The position numbers and the translations under genes are program-made. From Citrus sinensis (Eukaryota > Streptophyta > Magnoliopsida > Sapindales > Rutaceae), in assembly GCF_022201045.2 (NCBI RefSeq), contig NC_068561.1, positions 21,392,501 through 21,456,500 of the forward strand: a stretch of DNA of 64,000 nt, in the 5' to 3' direction. Below are positions 52,761 through 64,000 of the stretch, piece after piece (position 1 is the stretch's first letter; every line of letters begins with the position of its first letter). Under the pieces are notes generated by a model. It was not told the origin of the DNA, did not search any database, and worked only from the letters and a program-made list of their open reading frames with translations.

Positions 52761-55700
52761 ATGTAGAACTGGTACGAGAAGAGAGGGATGAAAAGAAAAG
52801 GAGGAGAAAGAAAATATGTAAAAAAGAGGATAAATTTAATTTTTATTGTTTGGTTGGACTTGGATATGAAATTTATGTATTTTTTTCTTTTTGTTTTTTT
52901 TTTTCCTCATTTCCTCCCCACTCTTCTCTTTGTATTTTTTCAAACCAAAGATAACACGAAATTCATCTTCGTGTACTATTCTTTTATTATTCATTTTTTA
53001 TCATAGGAATATTTTAACTAATTTTGGATAATTTACATATTCGTGTGGCAAATATTTAATGGATAATGAACAATGCTCTAAAGGTACCAAAAATCATCTA
53101 TTCCTTGCAATAACCAGTGTACGTGTTGGATTTATTATCATTTGATAGTTACAATAATAAAAAAAATGAAGATACTTTTAAAAAATTTAATATCATTCAC
53201 ATATAAATACATAAGTTCGAGATATTTTTCACTTATCGGGTTTGATTACTTGATTTTTAGGATTATACTTTACTATTTGAATGTTGTTAGATGGTTAAAG
53301 AGTAAAATAATAATAATAACAAAATTTGAGCATTTGACAATGCGCAAATTATGAAATATAGTGATAGATGGTAAAAAAACGGTACTTCTAATACACTGTA
53401 GTCACAACCTCACTGACTCACATTATCCAAATACATGTAATAGCATAAGAAAATGGTTCGAGAGTTTGTTAGTAAATTATGCCTAGCAATCAGTTAAGCA
53501 TAAGTGGATTTGCTTTGCATCGTCATCGTATCGTATTAAATTTTGAGAACCAAAATCTTACACAGTAACTTATAAAAATATTAGCTCCAAAATTGTATAG
53601 TCTAGTTTTTTTATTTTTTTTTTATTTTACGAACAGGAAAAGGTAATGAGATAAAATTCAAACTTTGACACTGACCACTTTTACCAATAGATGACAAAAA
53701 TTTAGAAGTGTGAGGCACGGGCAAGGCTCAGAGGCGCACTGTTGGTTACAGCTGTGTCAACTTGCTTCCCGTCTGGCTTAATATTTGAGCAATTGTGTTC
53801 GGCTCATCAAACCCATCACCGATATATGAGCATGCTATAGTCGCAGCAAACTTTGCCAATTGGCTAAAAATGCACTCGATGTATGGGCTAACTAAGGGTA
53901 AAGTTCAAGAAATTACTAAATTCACCTAAAACTCGAAACTAGATTATCAAAACTATACTATATAAACAAGACTGGTGATTTATATAGTTGGAAGGGAACA
54001 GGTTACAATTCGATTTATCTGATGACATGATTTGTAAGAACTACGAGAGTCAGAGCCTCCGAAAGTGCTCCACATAGAAATTTTGCTCATCAGATTGGTG
54101 AAGAAATTCATACTCAGTGTAATCACCCGAGTTGAGCACTAACCTAAGTCTTCGTGTCGCCGCACTAAAAGATAAGAAAGAAAAATAAAATGATTGCAAA
54201 TGTTGAAAATAAGATTAAAGCTTTGGCTGAATGCTCATGCAATAGCTGGTGCCCGGTGAACGAGAACGTGCACTAGACACTTGCTGCATGCATGCACGCA
54301 CATGAAGCAAAAGTTTTTGCTACGTGTCCCGGCTTCATTTAAGCGAATGCAAGTTGTTTCTCTAAGTGGGCCCCCTTCGTTTATGATTGTCCAATGTGAC
54401 GCGGACAAAGATTAACCATCTGTCTCTCTCATTTCTTCCATTGGTAGGCCCTTCGTATGACTATCCTCATGTGTTTTGCTATTCTGTCTTATCGATTGCA
54501 AAATGCGAATTTCAAACTTATCGTCACAAGTTTCAATTATTTTCACTCTGTTTCACTGGGAATTAAAATAATAATAATAATATATAAAAAAAAAGTGAGC
54601 CTATCTAAATCCAATAAAATACTCAATAAATTTAATTTCTCGTGAATGCATCCATAATATATTTCTAAATTTATAATTTTCCTTTAAGCACCCATTTTGA
54701 TTCTCAAAATATCATTTTGCATTTATTTTCTCTTCATCAGTGAACATTAAAGAGTTTTATTATATCTTCTCTGAAATAATTTCATACCTATAATCTTAAA
54801 GAATCCTTACAAGATTATTCTTTCATAATCAATATACATTTTTTCATAAAAAGTTTTGCAGTGGAGGAAGATCCTTAATTTTGATTTGGTATTAAACAAA
54901 TAAACTTTTGGAGTTCCGTGCAAAATTAATTAACAATACTACTGTCTGCAATTAATCAAACTACAAAATTAACAATACTACCGCCTGCAATTATGATTTG
55001 ATCATGGTGCAATTTTTGTTTTCCTCCTCCTGTACAAATCTAAGGATTTTAAATTTAGTTTGTGAAATGAAACTTGAAAAACATCTGATGCTAGTTTCAA
55101 TAAATATTGGTATTTATTTTCAATATGTTGCATTGCAAAAAAAAGTTTAAAAGCATAATCTTCTTTAAGTAATTTACAATTAATTAGAATCATAATTTTC
55201 AACAAATAATAGGACATTGTTTTGTTTTATCAGGTTGTCTTATGTCAAGTGGAAAAAAATAATTTATTTAAAATTTAACATACAAAATTATAAATTAGAG
55301 TATAAAAAAGAGAAAAGGGACTTATAAGTAAATTTATTTAAAAATATACTTATAATATAAAGTTTTATTAAAAAAAAGTGTTAAAGAGTGTTTAATTGAG
55401 TTCAAATATTCTCACCACTTAAAGAAAAGAAAAAGGAGGGGTGGCGCAAAACTATGTGGCCCTCATCAGCCCATGTGGCAAGTGATTCTTTCTTCAGTTC
55501 TTGGGTCAATTACACCACCATCCCTGCTGTTTGCTGTAAAATTAGAAAAAAATTAAAATTTTTAAATTTTAACCCAACTTATAAATCAAATTATTTTAAA
55601 AAAAAAATAATTATTAAACAAATGTAATTAAGTCACATGTTGTAGTCAAAAATTGAAAAAAAAAATTATTACTATAGCTGCACGTGGGACTAAACAGAAA

Positions 55701-55976
55701 TCACCTATCCTATTAATAGTTTATATTTTTAAAAAGTAAACGTGGTCGCTTGATTCACTTGCCACACCGCACGCTCACTGCTTGCTTTCTTAAATCACAA
55801 AATTAATAATTGAAGTAATGCAGAATCAGTGCCGGTAGCCACTACTACACACTGCACTGCGGTTTTTTTTAGTGAACGGAATTTCTGGCACTTTTTTATA
55901 AGAAGTTTTTATCAGAAGGGTAAAATTTGACTGGAAAATACAATTAGTAAGGTATGTTGTTGGAGTCAGGGGCCGA
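52761..55976. other. Intergenic between the bZIP gene and the HPt remnant
   Basis: AT-rich, no supported gene. Contains a further CACGTG at about 55681-55686. A weak candidate for the lost first exon of the HPt remnant is the frame ending LALFYKKFLSEG near 55885-55922, but the splice phases do not fit, so I do not call it. Confidence 0.4.
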
Positions 55977-56835
55977 CGCAGTGCAGGACCACTGAGGATT
56001 TAAGCCCCCACTGATTTTTTTTTTATTTAAAAAAAAATTTAAAATTTAAAATAATCCTTGTAAAAATTATTAGATAACCTCATTTTTAAAATTTAAATTA
56101 TTATTTTAATAATTATAAAACAATAATTTTACTTAAAAAATAAAACCCACAGCCCAAAATATTTATAATTCCAAAACTGAACCGTGAGTGCCAAACTTGT
56201 AATTAAGAATTGTCTTGAAAAAAAGAGGAGCATCAGTTATGTTCTTAAGATCTTTATTCTCATAATTACAGTGAAAAAAACGAAGGGAGAAGGAGCCAAG
56301 AGGGGGGAGATTTATTAGTTGTTGTGGGCTTGAGTGGGTGGGACGTGGGACCGACTTGCCTTTACATCAATTTTGCATCAGATAAATATGTTTTTTTCGG
56401 TTTTTTTTTGTTCACATGTCAACACATCTCTATATAAATTGTAATTGTTCAAGTGACTAATTCTAGTCCTTACAATTTCTTTTTTTTTAGTGATTTTGTT
56501 TATAACTATTAGTAAACTAATTTTTTCAATTGTAATTAATTTATTTTTACATAAGTACCATATATATAATTTTGAGCAATGAAATTTGTGAAGAATGAAT
56601 TTCGGAATCGGATGGGAGATGAATGGATGAATGATAATTTATTATTTGTGTAGAAAAAGATGTATTTAATAGTATTGATAATGAGTCTATTACACAATAT
56701 TTTCAGAATATGAAATCGCGTAGAGAACAATTGTAAGTGAGTTACCAAAAATTTTATATATTTAAGTTTTAATTTTTATATTTTACTGTTATTTAATTTA
56801 GCCCCCGGTAAATTATTTTTCTAAATCCGCCACCG
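55977..56835. mobile_element. Non-autonomous hAT element with exact 8-bp TSD
   Basis: Starts CAGGGGCCGACGC and ends AATCCGCCACCG (reverse complement CGGTGGCGGATT), imperfect inverted ends of a common plant hAT type, with TTTAAGCCCCC / TTTAGCCCCC subterminal words. The identical octamer GTTGGAGT flanks it at 55969-55976 and 56836-56843. No transposase is encoded in its 859 bp; the interior is AT-rich. It sits directly upstream of the first surviving exon of the HPt remnant. Confidence 0.85.
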
Positions 56836-56879
56836 GTTGGAGTGATCAGTGAAACTGATGATGATCATGTGAAACGCAG

Positions 56880-58089
56880 GGATTATTAGACAGTCAAATT
56901 GCACAATTCCAATGTCTGCAAGATGAAAACCATCCTGAATTTGTTAGTGAAGTTATAAGCTTGTTCTGCAAAGATGTTGAACGGATCATGACAGAGTTGA
57001 ATAGATCTTTGCAATCTCTTACTGTATCTGTATGCTGCTATTACAGTTCATATAAACTTAAATAGCATCTTTCTTTCTTTTTTTCTTTTTCTTTTTTTTA
57101 TGTTAATAGCAGCCATTTTTTTTTCGCAGGAGTCATCAGGAACTTGATTATAGTAGGACGGATTTTTTCATTAATCAGCTCAGTGGAAGTGGAAGCACCT
57201 TTAGGTAATATTTTCTTGGATTTGCTTACGTTTTTTAATTTTTCCTTATTCTTTTTGTAATTGATTATTGAACATGCTGTCTTCATAAAAGAATATAATT
57301 AACACGCATTGATTTTCTTTTCTTTTCTTTTCTTTTCTTTTTTTCTTAAATAAAAAAAAAAAAAACCCTCCTGCAGCCATTTCGTCTCGAACGCCCCCTT
57401 TGTAATATAGGATGTTAACAGTTGTTTTTCTCCCAGCATTGGTGCACGCAAGTTGAAGCTTGCTTGTGCCGATATTCATCAGGCTTTGGATGACAAAATC
57501 AAAGGAAAGGTGAGAAAGTGCAATTTTCATTTTATAATGCATTCCTTGATGTTATAAATTGCAAAGTTTATAGAAATCTTTGAAGTAAAAGGTTTGATGA
57601 GAGGTCTCATGAAAATTCCTACTTCTTGTTTTGTTGTTCTCTAATTTTTCATCTGATCAGAATGTTAAAAATCTCAGCTAATTTTGGTTAACTACTGAAC
57701 AATCTCAGAATGTAATTCTTTAATTTTGAAAGTATTCCAATGGATTCAACTTTCATTTGTTCTCAGTTACACCCCCTAAACATTTGTTTGTTTATTATTT
57801 GTTTTCTACTTTAATGGGCTCAATATGCTGTTGACAGGTGCCTGCTGCAAGGGTTAAACGTAATCAACCGTAACGCGAGTATTGTGTTTTACGAAACAGA
57901 TTTCAGATCCCAGTTCAGGTAATTCCATAACATATACGATTCCTTCTATTTTGTTCTAAGTTAACATTTCACAGAACCTAACATTGGCTTTCATCTTGGT
58001 GGGTGCAGTTGAGAAGGGCATGTATGCCAATGGATTTCAATCACCAACCGGACAGGATAGCACAGTTGATACTAAAGATTTCCAAGTAA
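56880..58089 (+). pseudogene. Broken pseudo-phosphotransfer (AHP6-like) gene
   Basis: Five exon-like blocks with splice-like borders: 56880-57023, 57130-57204, 57437-57509, 57838-57918 and 58009-58089. Block 1 gives LLDSQIAQFQCLQDENHPEF, clearly the histidine phosphotransfer (HPt) fold of plant cytokinin relay proteins; blocks 2-3 give INQLSGSGST and SIGARKLKLAC; block 4 recalls the C-terminal helix. The phosphorylated His of HQxKGSS is Asn here and the Lys is Ser, as in the pseudo-HPt AHP6, which inhibits cytokinin signalling. The gene is broken: read straight through, block 2 hits a stop after five codons, the homologous frame is shifted by one base there, and block 4 is shifted again. The first exon with the start codon is not found. 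Kept introns show it is not a processed copy. A shortened product from unusual splicing cannot be ruled out. Confidence 0.75.
57317..57342. repeat. (TTTTC)n microsatellite
   Basis: About five TTTTC units followed by T and A runs, inside the intron between the second and third HPt blocks. Confidence 0.8.
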
Positions 58090-58741
58090 TGGTTAGCAGT
58101 TTGATCATTAGTATATTTTTCCGTCGCTGCGGATTTTCATTTTTGATAAATAAGTGTACCGTACTGAAGGCTGTTAAAATAGCTCTTTTAACCCTCAAAT
58201 AACTGTTTTAACTTTTGAATCAAATCGCATTCTCATTTTTCCTTTCTTCGTTTACTCTGAATATCGGACTTGCGGTTTCTTAATGGATAAATTGTGTTTG
58301 ATTAAGGCTTAAGTTGGTTTCGTCTGTCACATAATTGCTTAACTTTTGCGTCTTTTCTTTCATGTGCATGGACTACTAACCTTAGAAATTGAGCTAGCTA
58401 TACAACATGCTGCCTAATTCCACAATCCCGGCTTCCCAATGTGCGTCTTAAGCCCGCAAGTTTTGCTCATCTAAAATTCGCGAGTCAGTCTGGAAACTCA
58501 AGATTATCAAATCACAACTCCTAAAAGTCGTGGTGGCAGCCAGATTTCGGATGAATTGGAAAATGTATCATAGGACTAGATTTATCTAAACGGAAAATTA
58601 ATAGTAGTGAACATAACTAGATGCAAATTTTTCATTACAGATACTAGCATTATTAAAGGCTACAAGTGACATCCCGAGGAGATTAGATAGACACTCCTTA
58701 GTGTCCACTGAGCAGGAAAATTAAAACTGATAGATAATGAT
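58090..58741. other. Intergenic between the HPt remnant and the IQM gene
   Basis: Probably includes the 3' untranslated region of the minus-strand IQM gene. No other feature seen. Confidence 0.45.
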
Positions 58742-61700
58742 TCACGGGTCTGAGGTGGCATGACTATTAGTCACATCTGGTATGGGATGAGCTGCAGGTG
58801 ACGTCGGACTGGTGATCTGCTTGTAATAAACTGGTGTTGGAGGCGTGTGCGGAGTTCTTGGAGATAGGTTAACAAACTCCAATGCCTGTACTCTCAATTC
58901 AACGGGATAGTCAGCAACACAGCCGATTCTTGGCCCAGCTCCGGTCGTCCACTTAAGCGAGAGCTGATGTCCTAATTGATATGAATTAACCGCCTTCTTG
59001 GAATTGATCCTTTGCAATATGGATTTTTTAGGCACATCAGCCCTCGGGCTCTGAAGACCGCCAGATAGAGTCCTTTCATAGTTACATTTTGTCTCTTGTT
59101 TTGCTTCAGATGGTTTTGTGGGAAGATTTTCCTCCTCATCCTTAGGCATTTCAGGATCAGTAGATTCCGAGTTTGCTGACGCTTGCACTCCACTTTCAAC
59201 TCCAATAGTTTTGCCATCACAGTAACTATCAGAATACTCTTCACCAGCTTTTTCTACCTGAAAGGAGATGCCACATTCAATAATTAATAAACATACTGCA
59301 AGCAATGTAAGCAAGAAATGATGAATTTCTTTAATTGTCAAATTTAACTTGATTTTATAGGAAATATGACCACCATGTTAATGAAAAAGTTCTCAGTGGC
59401 AATACAAATGTATAGAACAACTAATATGCGATGGAAGAATTACCTCAACTTCATCCATGTTCACTCCATTTTCCTTGAGAAAGGATAAAAAGCTATGAAG
59501 CCTGTCCTCTGTTGGCCGATAATGGCCGCTATATGCGGAGATTGTCTGAGGGACATGATAATTAAGGGTCAGATGCCACGCATAATTATAGTATACTACA
59601 CCTTCAGTTGGGCATAGCCAATAAATTGCAGTTCTGTGTGCGTTAAGGATAACGCCTACTATCTTTTATGATACACTACTGTTGTAATTTCAGTAATTAT
59701 CCAAGAACTTTGACTATAAATAACAAAGGCAAGTAAAGATCATCAACTATGCATCATAGAAATGATTTGTACATCACTACATATCCTAAAACAAAGATGA
59801 GGCTATCTACAAAATCTTGCAAAATTGCAGCCTGCAGGAATTCCCTGAATAAGTGATATTACCAACTTAAATAATAGTTTCTGTAAATTTTGCATCTCCT
59901 TGAGCTGCAAAAGACGTTCCTAATCTTATGGAACTATACCTTAAGAACTCCATGCTCTGCCACAAGCCTTCCAGCTGCTATAGTAGCTCCTCCAGCCAAG
60001 AAACTCGAATGGTGGAATATTCCTTTCTTTTTCTGAAGGTATAAAAATGTTTATTACATATGTTATTAACATAGAGGCCCACTAACGGGGGAACAAAAGT
60101 GACAAAAGTTTGTTTTTAAGTTTGTTTAAACTCTTACCACACCAGCATAGAGTTTCTTTGAGGTGCTCGTAACGAATATATACTTGCCTCCATGCTGTGT
60201 ATCCAGAAAATCTCCAGTCTTTTTGTGAATAATCCTCCCATCGACAACAACATATTCATAATGTTCCCTCTCTTGCTAATTCAGCAAGCAGGACAAAAAA
60301 CTATGTGAGGATTGCTATAACAGGACCATTTCATACATTATTTAACATAATGCATTACGACCATATGTAATGTCAATGTAAATACGATCTGAATATGAAC
60401 TGTGTAAGAACATACAGGCCCTAAATATTCGATGCACTGTTGTCGAAGCTTTGATATTGGACAGTCTTTGAGATCAACATCTTTGCCATCTCCTATATCC
60501 AACCTGTGTAATGTAAAAGCAACAAGGTTTTTGCAATGATCACATCATCATGATTTATTCAAAATTTACTCCCTAATTTTATAGAGTAACAACTTATCAG
60601 ATGGCGACAGATTAACAACATGGGTTGATGAATGATAAACCCACAGATGATGTTTATTTTGAAAGAGTTTGGCAATAGTAGTAGATAAAATAAAATAAAA
60701 ACTGCACTTGCTTCTTATACAACAACTTCCAGTTTAGAGGCATATTTTAATCTTGCCAGCTCACTGTGGTCAGTCAAAACAATCCATTCAACAGCCTTAA
60801 ACTATTTTTTACTCATAAATAGTTGGGAGCAAATATTAAATCTTGACTCATACTAGCAAATCTAGACCATAAAGCTTCTAAATCCTCTGCCTACATGAAA
60901 CTGTGTGATCATTAAACCCGAAAAAAAAAAATTGTCCACCAACATCAGTAAGTTTCACGGGCAATGCCGCCATCAGAGTAGACACACTCCTAAGGACCAT
61001 TGGAAAATTAAAGACCACACTGTGATATCAGATTTCTGAACTAGACTGCCGCAACAGTAACTTTGACCGTTGACCAAAATTGACAATTAACATAAATTAA
61101 GCTGGATCATAGTCACACGGTCAGTGCAATAAAGCTAGGCCATAAAGGCTTTTTACTCGGTCAGCTAGGTAATTCAGAAATTTCCATGGGAATAATAAAT
61201 TATTGTTATTTCTTTTAGTATAATCACAGGCAAAATTGTCTCACCAGTAGAAAAATGGTTGACCAGCATCAGTTTTACGCCATTCTTCATAATAGTAATG
61301 CAAATTGTGCCCATACCGATGCCGCGGATCAATCTGTCCCTCAGGGAAAAAAAAAAAAAAAACCATCAGTAGACTAAAATATAAAAATATTAATTCACAC
61401 ATAACACTACAAATCATAATCCAAAAGTATTCGATAAAATGAAACTAAAAAAAGATAGACGAAAAAGGGTTAGGTAAAAATTACAGCTTCAATCCAATGC
61501 TGAAAAGCCAGTTTTTGTGCTTTTGAGTCTTTTGACAGTCCCTTACCCACCTGGAAAAAAAATAATAATTAAAAAAAAATTCAGATCCTATTGACTGACC
61601 ATCAAAATATACTAACTCCAGTAAACAATCAAATTAACTTCAAGGAAGAAACCTTGGAAGCATTTAAGGTAACCCGATTCCATCTTGAAGCAACACTCTC

Positions 61701-62113
61701 TGGCTTCGAGAAATTAAAGAACGACACCGTACTGTGGCTCAACCGAGCAAAATCTATCGCTCGCCACCTGTAGAATTTCACCATTTTGTTTCTTTACTTA
61801 AAAATTAAAAATAAAAAACAATAAAATTATAAAGAAGATATAAATAGTGGAAAGATTGATCGAGTACTGTGAGCACGAACCAGAGCTCTTCAGCAACAAC
61901 AGCGGAATCAGCTAACCTACGCCGGGTGCGATAACCCCTGTAGACCTTCTGTAGCTTAACCGCCGCACGTGACTCACTACAAACGTCTCCAGGCGCGTCT
62001 ATGACCGAATGTTGGGGGTGGTTGTCCGAAGGCGGAATGGCCATGTAAGAAGAGCACGGAGACCTCGACTGGAGATCGAAGTTCGACAAGGCTTGCGTCT
62101 CCACAACCTCCAT
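58742..62113 (-). CDS. IQM-family calmodulin-binding protein
   Basis: Minus-strand exons 62113-61881, 61767-61653, 61550-61485, 61333-61245, 60503-60416, 60275-60138, 60032-59940, 59545-59444 and 59257-58742 join in frame to 479 residues. A single IQ motif ([17 protein letters not shown], about residues 50-67) would bind calmodulin without calcium. The core that follows is typical of the plant IQM family: [64 protein letters not shown] and [13 protein letters not shown]. The C-terminal exon is Ser/Pro/Glu-rich with [16 protein letters not shown] proteins act in stress, light and hormone responses in the cytosol and nucleus; the Arabidopsis orthologue cannot be fixed by eye. Length is as expected (about 430-530). 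Its promoter is shown by TATAAAT at 62167-62173. Confidence 0.95.
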
Positions 62114-62166
62114 TGTCTCAAAAGGAAAAACAAAACTCTAGGAGTTTGTGAAGTCAAAGGAAATGA

Positions 62167-62173
62167 ATTTATA
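62167..62173 (-). promoter_or_regulatory. TATA box of the IQM gene
   Basis: On the minus strand CTATAAATTC lies 54 bp or more before the start codon at 62113, downstream of a CT-rich promoter stretch. Core promoter by position. Confidence 0.55.
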
Positions 62174-62389
62174 GAGGTGGAGTGAGAGGGAGGGCTCGCG
62201 TTTCAGAATGAGCGGAGCTGGAAAATACGGGAAGTGGGTGTTTTGTTTCTGCCGGGGAAAATTTGTCAATTAATTAATTAATACCTACTTGTCAATTTCG
62301 CGGATTTATTTTAGTGGGTTGTTGGTTGACGCACGCCCCTATGCAGCGCGTGAGGATTCTGCGCGCTGGTCAATTGAGAAACTTTGAGA

Positions 62390-62820
62390 AATTGGAAGGA
62401 ATTGTGCGTGCATCACGAGTCGCGCTGTTTCACTGAGTTCGCAAAGAATTAATAAAAAAATAAATGGGATAATAACGTCTAAGAGACTGATTTTTAATGA
62501 TTTTTTCAAATGAGGGCATGGTTTCTCTATTTGTATTGTATAGGACCCTAACCGGCGACCACTAGTGCTCCTAAAAGTGAGGAAGATCATATTCGATTTA
62601 GTTCTCCGCAAAAAGAAAAATTTGGTATGATTTGATTTGTGATTGATTTTATTTTTCTTCTTTTTAGTTTTTGTTCAATTTCAACAAAAATTCAAAATTA
62701 TTTGATTGGATTTTAAAATTTAGAATATAATAAAATTGAAAAAAAAATCAAATGGACCCAAACAATTTAATTTGGTGTAGTTAATTCAATTCGTTAATAA
62801 GAAATTTTGTTATTTTATTA
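62390..62820. repeat. Diverged tandem duplication, unit 1
   Basis: Matches 62858-63140 and 63515-63620 in order and orientation. Shared words include GGAATTAATTGTG/GGAATTGTGCGTGCATCA, ACTGATTTTTAATG, GAGGGCATGGTT, TAGGACCCTA, GTGAGGAAGAT and CAATTTGGTGTAGT. No reading frame is shared, so the unit is non-coding. Confidence 0.75.
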
Positions 62821-62857
62821 TGTTAAAAAGAAAAATTTAGGAAAATCAAAAGAACCT

Positions 62858-63620
62858 TAAAGGAATTAATTGTGTATGCATCATGAATTACGCTTTTTCA
62901 GAAGTTCGAAAAGAACAGATAAATGGCATAATAATATCTAAGTAACTGATTTTTAATGTTTTCTCAATTGAGGGCATGGTTGCTCTATTTACATCAGATA
63001 GGACCCTACCACATGACCCTTGAGTGAGGAAGATTGGATTCGATATTGTTTTCCAAAAAAAAAATGTAGTGTAAAAAGAAATTTTTGTTTTTATTTTTGA
63101 TTTTTTTTGAATTTTTGATACAATTTCAATGAAATTTGTGGAGTGTATTCAATAATAGACACCTATTGACATTTCGATCTTCATTCTCCTTTTAGGACCT
63201 ACCCGAAACAGAATTTACTAATATCTCTTTTTAATCATAAATATCTTAATAGGGCGAACAGTCCGGTGGATATCTTTTCTTTCGAACAAAAGAACTCAAA
63301 TTAGGATTGGTCAACTGGAATGTGTATTGTCCATTTAATGGATCTTCTAATTGAGAACATCCATAGACATAAGAAGAAGAGAAGAGTATGTTTATTTTCC
63401 TTTAGTTATTCATTAGAGTAATTATGTCTATAAGTCAACCTAGAGCAAGTGTTTGGATCCATTATGAAAAAGTCAAGAGGTGCGCTTTGAATCTTTTTTA
63501 ATCTTATAAAACCATTATTTCAAATTGATTTGATGGAGTTTAAAAATTTTAAAAGGAATAAAATTGAATGAAATAATTCAATTTGGTGTAGTCAACTCAA
63601 TTCAGTATTAAGAATTTTTT
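62858..63620. repeat. Diverged tandem duplication, unit 2, interrupted
   Basis: Second copy of the unit at 62390-62820, split by about 370-385 bp of unmatched DNA (roughly 63143-63515). The left part ends in a CAATTTCAATGAAATTT stretch and the right part resumes at TTTGATGGAGTTTAAAA. Confidence 0.7.
63143..63515. other. Unmatched insert in the duplication, possibly organellar
   Basis: This segment has a more even base mix and a different word use from its surroundings (for example AGTCCGGTGGATATC and CAACTGGAATGTG). Its look recalls organelle DNA, which is often found inserted in plant nuclei, but I cannot place it in a plastid or mitochondrial gene and no frame stays open. Confidence 0.3.
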
Positions 63621-64000
63621 ATTTGACATTTGATTCTTATTAAATTGATCAAATTACTTTTACAATATTGAATTTTAACCATCACGGTCTAATTTTAACC
63701 ATCACTTACGGGACATATTTGAAATAAATGGAGGAACTATATTCTTATTTGAGAAAGTATTAAGCATTTAAAAACCATAGGTTACTATCCAATAAATAAA
63801 TAAGTGAACGAAGATAAAGATTGAAGATTTTCCACGGCGATATTCATGTAAAGTGGCTACAAATGAATTTAAAATGGATTTGATTACGATAGAACATCAC
63901 GTTACTTTAAAATATTATAATTTCTTTTTGTATTTTTATATTTTATATTGAATTATATAAATATCAAATCTTTATCTCATTGATTAATTTTCAAACATTT
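63621..64000. other. Right edge of the window
   Basis: AT-rich, with a short direct repeat TTTTAACCATCAC (63673 and 63693). No gene seen. Confidence 0.4.

Noticed and set aside
55885..55922. Candidate first exon of the HPt remnant (LALFYKKFLSEG)
   Set aside because: Looks suggestive, but the donor phase does not match the next block and no start codon is in frame.
61591..61773. 60-codon plus-strand frame
   Set aside because: It is the antisense of IQM exon 2.

Overview
This window is nuclear DNA of a flowering plant, most likely a eudicot. It is AT-rich, its genes are split by GT-AG introns, and the gaps are full of small non-autonomous transposons and tRNA-derived SINEs. The gene families (CYP94C P450, plant subtilase, GDSL esterase, IQM calmodulin-binding protein, authentic and pseudo phosphotransfer proteins) are typical of land plants. 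I cannot name the species from sequence alone. No virus, plasmid, CRISPR or bacterial feature was seen.

Layout. 1-3.2 kb: gene-poor, one SINE. 3.4-6.5 kb (+): five-exon GDSL esterase/lipase. 6.5-20 kb: long gene-poor stretch with a hAT element (exact 8-bp target duplication, nested hairpin, non-transposase reading frame), a Tourist-like MITE, a Mutator-like element with an exact 9-bp duplication, and a SINE. 20.4-21.9 kb (+) and 26.0-27.5 kb (-): two nearly identical intronless CYP94C-type P450 genes facing each other tail to tail, with a MITE-filled spacer. 28-35 kb: gene-poor, SINE and MITEs. 35.7-43.3 kb (+): 15-exon AT-hook/WD40 protein resembling the TFIIIC subunit GTF3C2. 44.0-47.8 kb (+): ten-exon subtilisin-like protease with all catalytic residues. 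48.7-52.2 kb (-): six-exon bZIP factor with an unusual basic region. 52.2-55.9 kb: intergenic. 56.0-58.1 kb (+): hAT element next to a broken gene for a pseudo-phosphotransfer (AHP6-like) protein. 58.7-62.1 kb (-): nine-exon IQM protein. 62.3-64 kb: a diverged tandem duplication, one copy split by foreign-looking DNA.

The genes do not form a pathway. The CYP94C pair would act in jasmonoyl-isoleucine turnover. The WD40 and bZIP genes appear to preserve a neighbourhood also found in Arabidopsis (AT1G19485/AT1G19490, from memory), here with a subtilase between them. Exon borders were placed by hand from GT/AG sites, reading-frame continuity and family motifs; all six multi-exon genes close in frame. 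The most interesting points are the sharply bounded inverted CYP94C duplication, the bZIP with isoleucine at a normally basic contact position, the decayed pseudo-HPt gene, and the reading frame carried inside the hAT element. I found no wholly new biological system.
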